Program-made: the position numbers and the translations under genes | Notes under the pieces: generated by a model | Seen by the model: the letters and a program-made list of their open reading frames with translations, nothing else | Database searches by the model: none | What the model was told of the DNA's origin: nothing | Origin: Hepsetus odoe | Lineage: Eukaryota; Chordata; Actinopteri; Characiformes; Hepsetidae | Reading direction: 5' to 3' | DNA length: 64,000 nt | Assembly (NCBI GenBank): GCA_017165825.1 | Contig: CM029379.1 | Coordinates: forward strand, 18,039,382 to 18,103,381 | Part shown: in pieces, positions 60,224-64,000 of the stretch | Position numbering within the stretch: the first letter of the stretch is position 1 | Layout: each line of letters opens with the position of its first letter

Positions 60224-63200
60224 CTAATGGTCCATCTTCAGGCCTTCTTTCACCTGTGAACAGGAAACTCCATGTTAACTTGTGCAAAATGTTAGATAAC
60301 TGTTTTTAAGGTCAGTTTTAATGGTAGAAGAGCTGTACCTGTATCATGGAAGATGGAGGTGTATGTAACATGTTACTGTGGTGGATATTCATTACCCGGG
60401 TCCATCTTGAGGATTAAAATGCATGAGAGTTAGGCTATGAAATGCATTGGAAGGTCTATTCTGGGTTCAGAATAAAAGTGTATATAATTTAAGATGCAAT
60501 TTTGCTGTTCCTTTTCCTTGCGGAAGTACAAAAAGATTTAGGAACAAACACAAATAGGTAATTTTACCAAATTTAAAAATACCATTTGCTGTTTACACCA
60601 AGTCCAAATTTAAAGAAAGATCAAAGTCAAAATGTCCTCAGATAAAATAATCAAATTACATGTTAATTTTAGAATAGAATTTATAACCAGGTAGAAATCA
60701 TACAACACATTAAGTGTCAATAGAGTAAAGGTGCCTGTTTAGTGAGGAATATTTAAAATATAACATGACATTGCATGGAGACACTTACCTTCATGGATGG
60801 TGGTACCTGTGCAATGAAAATGAACAAAAAAGAACAACTGTAAGTGTGCATTCAACAATTTATCAAGTCAAGGTGCCTGCTAAAGTAACTGTGATTAAAA
60901 AGTACTCACAACTTCTGCAGCCCCAAATTCAAAAGAGACCTTCTGTTGTTAGAAAACAGTGAACGAAGGTTTTAATAAGCCATTTATTTGTTCTGTTTAA
61001 ATGTGCTAAAATGATCACTTCTCCCCCAAAATAAGTACAGTTATTAGGAAGTATAGTTACCGCAGCAGTTGAGTTGTAGAAGATTTGGATGTACGGCTGA
61101 ATGTAGGATAAAAGAAAGTTTTACTGTTCAATGGATATAAATTTACAATCATGGTAAAAAAAAAGGAATTATTTATTTCATAATTTGTTTATTTATTTCT
61201 AAAGTATAATAGCTATTAATAGCAATTACCTGTGAGCCAAAAACACGGGGTCCAAACTATTCCATTAAAAAGAAGAAAAAACATGACATCAATCATTTTA
61301 CTCCGTTGTTAAGAAAGTAAATTGATATGCATGACTTTGCATGTTAAATGAATAGAGATCATTTAGCTGAGGTGACTGATACATTTAGAGTGATCTAGTT
61401 ACCATTGATGGTCCTTGGACCTAAAGCAAAAAAAAACCTTTGATTAATCGCTTGTTATTCATATGATTTATTCTTAAACTTAAGCATTTAATTATATTCA
61501 TTCAAAGAAAAGTAAAAGAGTTATAATAAGCATATCAAGTTAAATATTGCTCTCTAATAACTTACTTGGTGTAAGAGGAAAAAGTTATCTCCCTGTGGGG
61601 TAAAAAGAGAATTAGAAGTCAATTTTTTTTTTGGGTGAAATAAGCAATAAAGTCAAAATGTAAACCTTTAAATCAAATACATCACCTCTTTCAAGGCACC
61701 GCTGGAACTGATATTCTAAATAAAAGAAAGATTGTATAAATAAGCATGATTATAAAAATAAAATTACTACTACTACTACTAATAATAATAATATGAAGAA
61801 TCATAATAATTACCTGGGCCGTAACATTGTTAATCTGGAGGTGAATCCGGATGAGACAAATTAAGCATAGAAATGTATTTTCCCACTCATCATTAAAACA
61901 ATATTATTTGCTGTATATGACACAACATCATACCTGGAACAGTGGTGTGAACTGCAAAATAACAAATGTTTGATTAGTGAAAGACAGACAATGTTATTAC
62001 GACCAATCTTTTACAAAACATTCTAAAAAGCTAAAACTCCACTCTCATATTTCATGCTATAAACATCATTACTGAAATGTTGTCAAACATACCGTGATGT
62101 TGGGCTTGATTGGTCTTCCCCAGTCTGGGCGGTTAAATGGCCCACCTTGCTGAAAGATTTAACAGTTATTTAAATCTCCTGATGAGTGAGATTCACAGGC
62201 TCATATATGAAGCTTGGTGTATGTCAAATTATTTTCAATGTTCAAGATTTCGTTGCAGAATCCAACCCTGTGTATAAATCAATTACAGAATTTAGCCAAA
62301 ATGTGTGACTTACACCAAAAGGTGGCCTCCTCTCCCCACGTGGTCCTCCATGACCTCTCCCCCAACGTGGAAACCGTCCTCCAAAGCCCTCACCCTGCAA
62401 AGAGGCATATATGGTAATATCTAGTGTATGTATGATCAATAGGCATATGTTACACTAACAACCCTCAAATCGGCAAACTGGCCACATAATGGGAGAAAAA
62501 AACTTATTTTATATTAAAGTACTACACTATAGTCACTTTCAGTTGCAGTTTTATTATAACAATGTAGAAGTCACCAATATGCTTCTGATTTTTGCTGGCT
62601 GTTTACTTTAAATAAATGTGAACAGAGTAAGCAGGCTGACTGAACTTTCTGAACTTTTAAGATTATGTTTCCAGGAGAGATAAGAATTAAATTCTCTAAC
62701 GTTTCTTAATGGGCCGTCTTGTCCAAACGAGAACTCCATTTCCTCTGAGTCAGGTCCACCCTGTACATCCCAGCCATCAAAGGGTCCCATTGGTGGTCTG
62801 TCAGCTTTCATCGGAGAAGGCTGTAAAAAAGTTGAGTGATAGTTTTGTGAAATTTTGTTATTTTACACCACCCATCTCAATTCTGAGCATGATTTGCTTG
62901 TAATCATTGCTGACAAAATTTTTTAGCATTTTGGGTTTATTTTGTAACACTTTATATTCACTTTATATTCAACAGAGTGTTTTCTTTTTTAAATAGCAAG
63001 ATTTGACTAAACAGTGACTCAATAGTTTCCTTTCCTTTTTCACACCTGGAAGCTGAGATGATGCTGATATCACAACAAGGGAAGTAATGCCAGCCCTTGG
63101 GTTTTAGTAATGAACATCTGATTCCATGTTTCTTAAACATAAACCTGGATCTTTTTTAATGTATTAAGCAGACATGTTTATTAAAAAGCATTTTAAGATT

Positions 63201-63798
63201 TCAATTCAATAATTTTCACTTTCAATAATTTCAAATGGCCAAGTGACAGCTGTAGTAATAGGAGTGTGTAGTAATTCAAAATAAAACTTACCACTGGTGA
63301 CTTTTGAAACTGAGGAAAGTTCATTGGCCCAGGAGGAAATCGTCCTCCCATCGGCCCAGGGGGAAATCCTCCTCCCATCGGCCCAGGGGGAAATCCTCCT
63401 CCCATTGGACCAGGGGGAAATCCCCCACCCACTGGACCAGGTGGAAATCCCCCACCCATCGGACCAGGGGGGAATCCTCCACCCATCGGACCAGGGGGGA
63501 ATCCTCCACCCATCGGCCCAGGGGGAAATCCTCCACCCATCGGACCAGGGGGGAATCCTCCACCCATCGGACCAGGGGGAAATCCTCCACCCATCGGCCC
63601 AGGGGGAAATCCTCCACCCAACGGCCCAGGTGGAAATCCTCCACCCATCGGCCCAGGGGGAAATCCTCCACCCATCGGCCCAGGGGGAAATCCTCCTCCC
63701 ATCGGCCCAGGGGGAAATCCTCCACCCATCGGCCCAGGGGGAAATCCTCCTCCCATCGGCCTAGGGGGATTCCTTCCTCCTTCCATTTTTTCTCCACT
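60224..63798 (-). CDS. SCPP-like Gly/Pro-repeat matrix protein (5' end outside window)
   Basis: Partial gene, 340 residues in 14 exons: 63292-63798, 62701-62820, 62314-62394, 62093-62149, 61934-61951, 61814-61834, 61686-61715, 61566-61592, 61403-61420, 61230-61256, 61061-61096, 60910-60942, 60789-60806, 60224-60253. Every exon is a multiple of three with phase-0 junctions, many only 18-36 nt, the SCPP signature. The first visible exon carries 16 units of MGGGFPPGP. The next has an SxE-type acidic stretch (GPDSEEMEF), then an Arg/Gly exon (GRGHGGPRGERRPP), then short exons with sequons NIT, NVT, NIS and NST, ending VKEGLKMDH. No signal-peptide exon is seen before 64000, so the start is missing. 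The donor at 62700 (AAC/GTTAGA) is weak. Position beside odam supports an enamel/enameloid matrix gene; its name is unknown to me. Confidence 0.78.
63325..63756 (-). repeat. Coding 27-bp minisatellite, 16 units
   Basis: Sixteen tandem 27-bp units encode MGGGFPPGP, with single Leu, Val and Arg variants. Units fall into sub-types by third-base changes (GGCCC or GGACC; CCTCCT, CCTCCA or CCCCCA). All three opposite-strand frames over this stretch are open as by-products of the repeat. Confidence 0.96.
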
Positions 63799-64000
63799 CT
63801 TAAAAAGAAAAAAAAAAGTTAGTTTGGAGCCATGTTGTACAGCATCCGATTCACTGACAATTTTTGTACCTAGGTAAAGCTTTTTTTAAATTGTTTTTAT
63901 AAAGATTTCTAATAAATTGCACCTTAGAATTACTCGATTAAACCATAAAACATTTTTCTGGAACGATTGAAAAATTCACTCATTCTTACATCACTACAAA
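63799..64000. other. Upstream intron of the Gly/Pro-repeat gene
   Basis: A strong polypyrimidine tract with an AAG acceptor adjoins the exon at 63798. No further exon is recognisable before the window ends. Confidence 0.6.

Noticed and set aside
62608..62700. Read-through C-terminus after the 62701-62820 exon as the true gene end
   Set aside because: Although the donor at 62700 is weak, twelve further phase-0 exons with good splice sites continue downstream on the same strand, so a terminal exon here is less likely; kept only as an alternative isoform.
63297..63822. Long plus-strand ORFs rich in Arg/Ser/His or Gln/Ile across the minisatellite
   Set aside because: A 27-bp repeat without stops is open in several frames. 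Only the minus-strand MGGGFPPGP frame has flanking splice sites and in-phase neighbouring exons.

Overview
This is nuclear DNA of a ray-finned fish, almost certainly a teleost. Evidence: multi-exon genes with GT-AG introns, many short microsatellites, several copies of two tRNA-derived SINE families, L2/CR1-like and RTE-like LINE fragments, and tooth/scale matrix (SCPP) genes next to odam. The species cannot be fixed from the sequence. The repeat content is compatible with an ostariophysan fish, but that is a guess.

Layout. (1) 1-11 kb: two tandem minus-strand genes (1967-5423 and 7613-10860). Each has a signal peptide, an Ig V-like domain without the canonical cysteines, an Ig C2 domain with four conserved cysteines, a TM segment and a short tail. 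This is the CD2/CD48/SLAM architecture. (2) 12.9-27.4 kb: ptprcap (CD45-associated protein, plus strand) tail-to-tail with a complete 15-coding-exon rps6kb2 (p70 S6 kinase 2, minus strand). The same convergent pair exists in mammals. (3) 27.5-32.4 kb: repeat-rich spacer with an L2/CR1-type LINE fragment. (4) 32.4-41.2 kb: two plus-strand Ig receptors. One has a single V-set domain ending in a J-like FGxG motif (NITR/CD8-like); the other has three Ig domains and a tail without ITIMs. (5) 44.3-64 kb: an SCPP cluster. It holds two tandemly duplicated P/Q-rich SCPP genes, then odam, all on the plus strand. A large minus-strand gene of tiny phase-0 exons converges on odam and contains an exon of 16 x 27-bp Gly/Pro repeats; its 5' end lies beyond the window.

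Functional picture. The left half carries leukocyte surface and signalling genes (CD2-like receptors, the CD45 adaptor ptprcap, NITR-like and multi-Ig receptors) around a housekeeping mTORC1 effector kinase. The right half is a secreted mineralisation-matrix cluster that shows active gene birth: tandem duplication, internal repeat expansion and lineage-specific transposon insertions.

Exon models were built by hand from splice consensus and frame. For every complete gene each exon junction keeps one consistent phase and the summed length is an exact multiple of three. Family names rest on recognised motifs, not on database searches.
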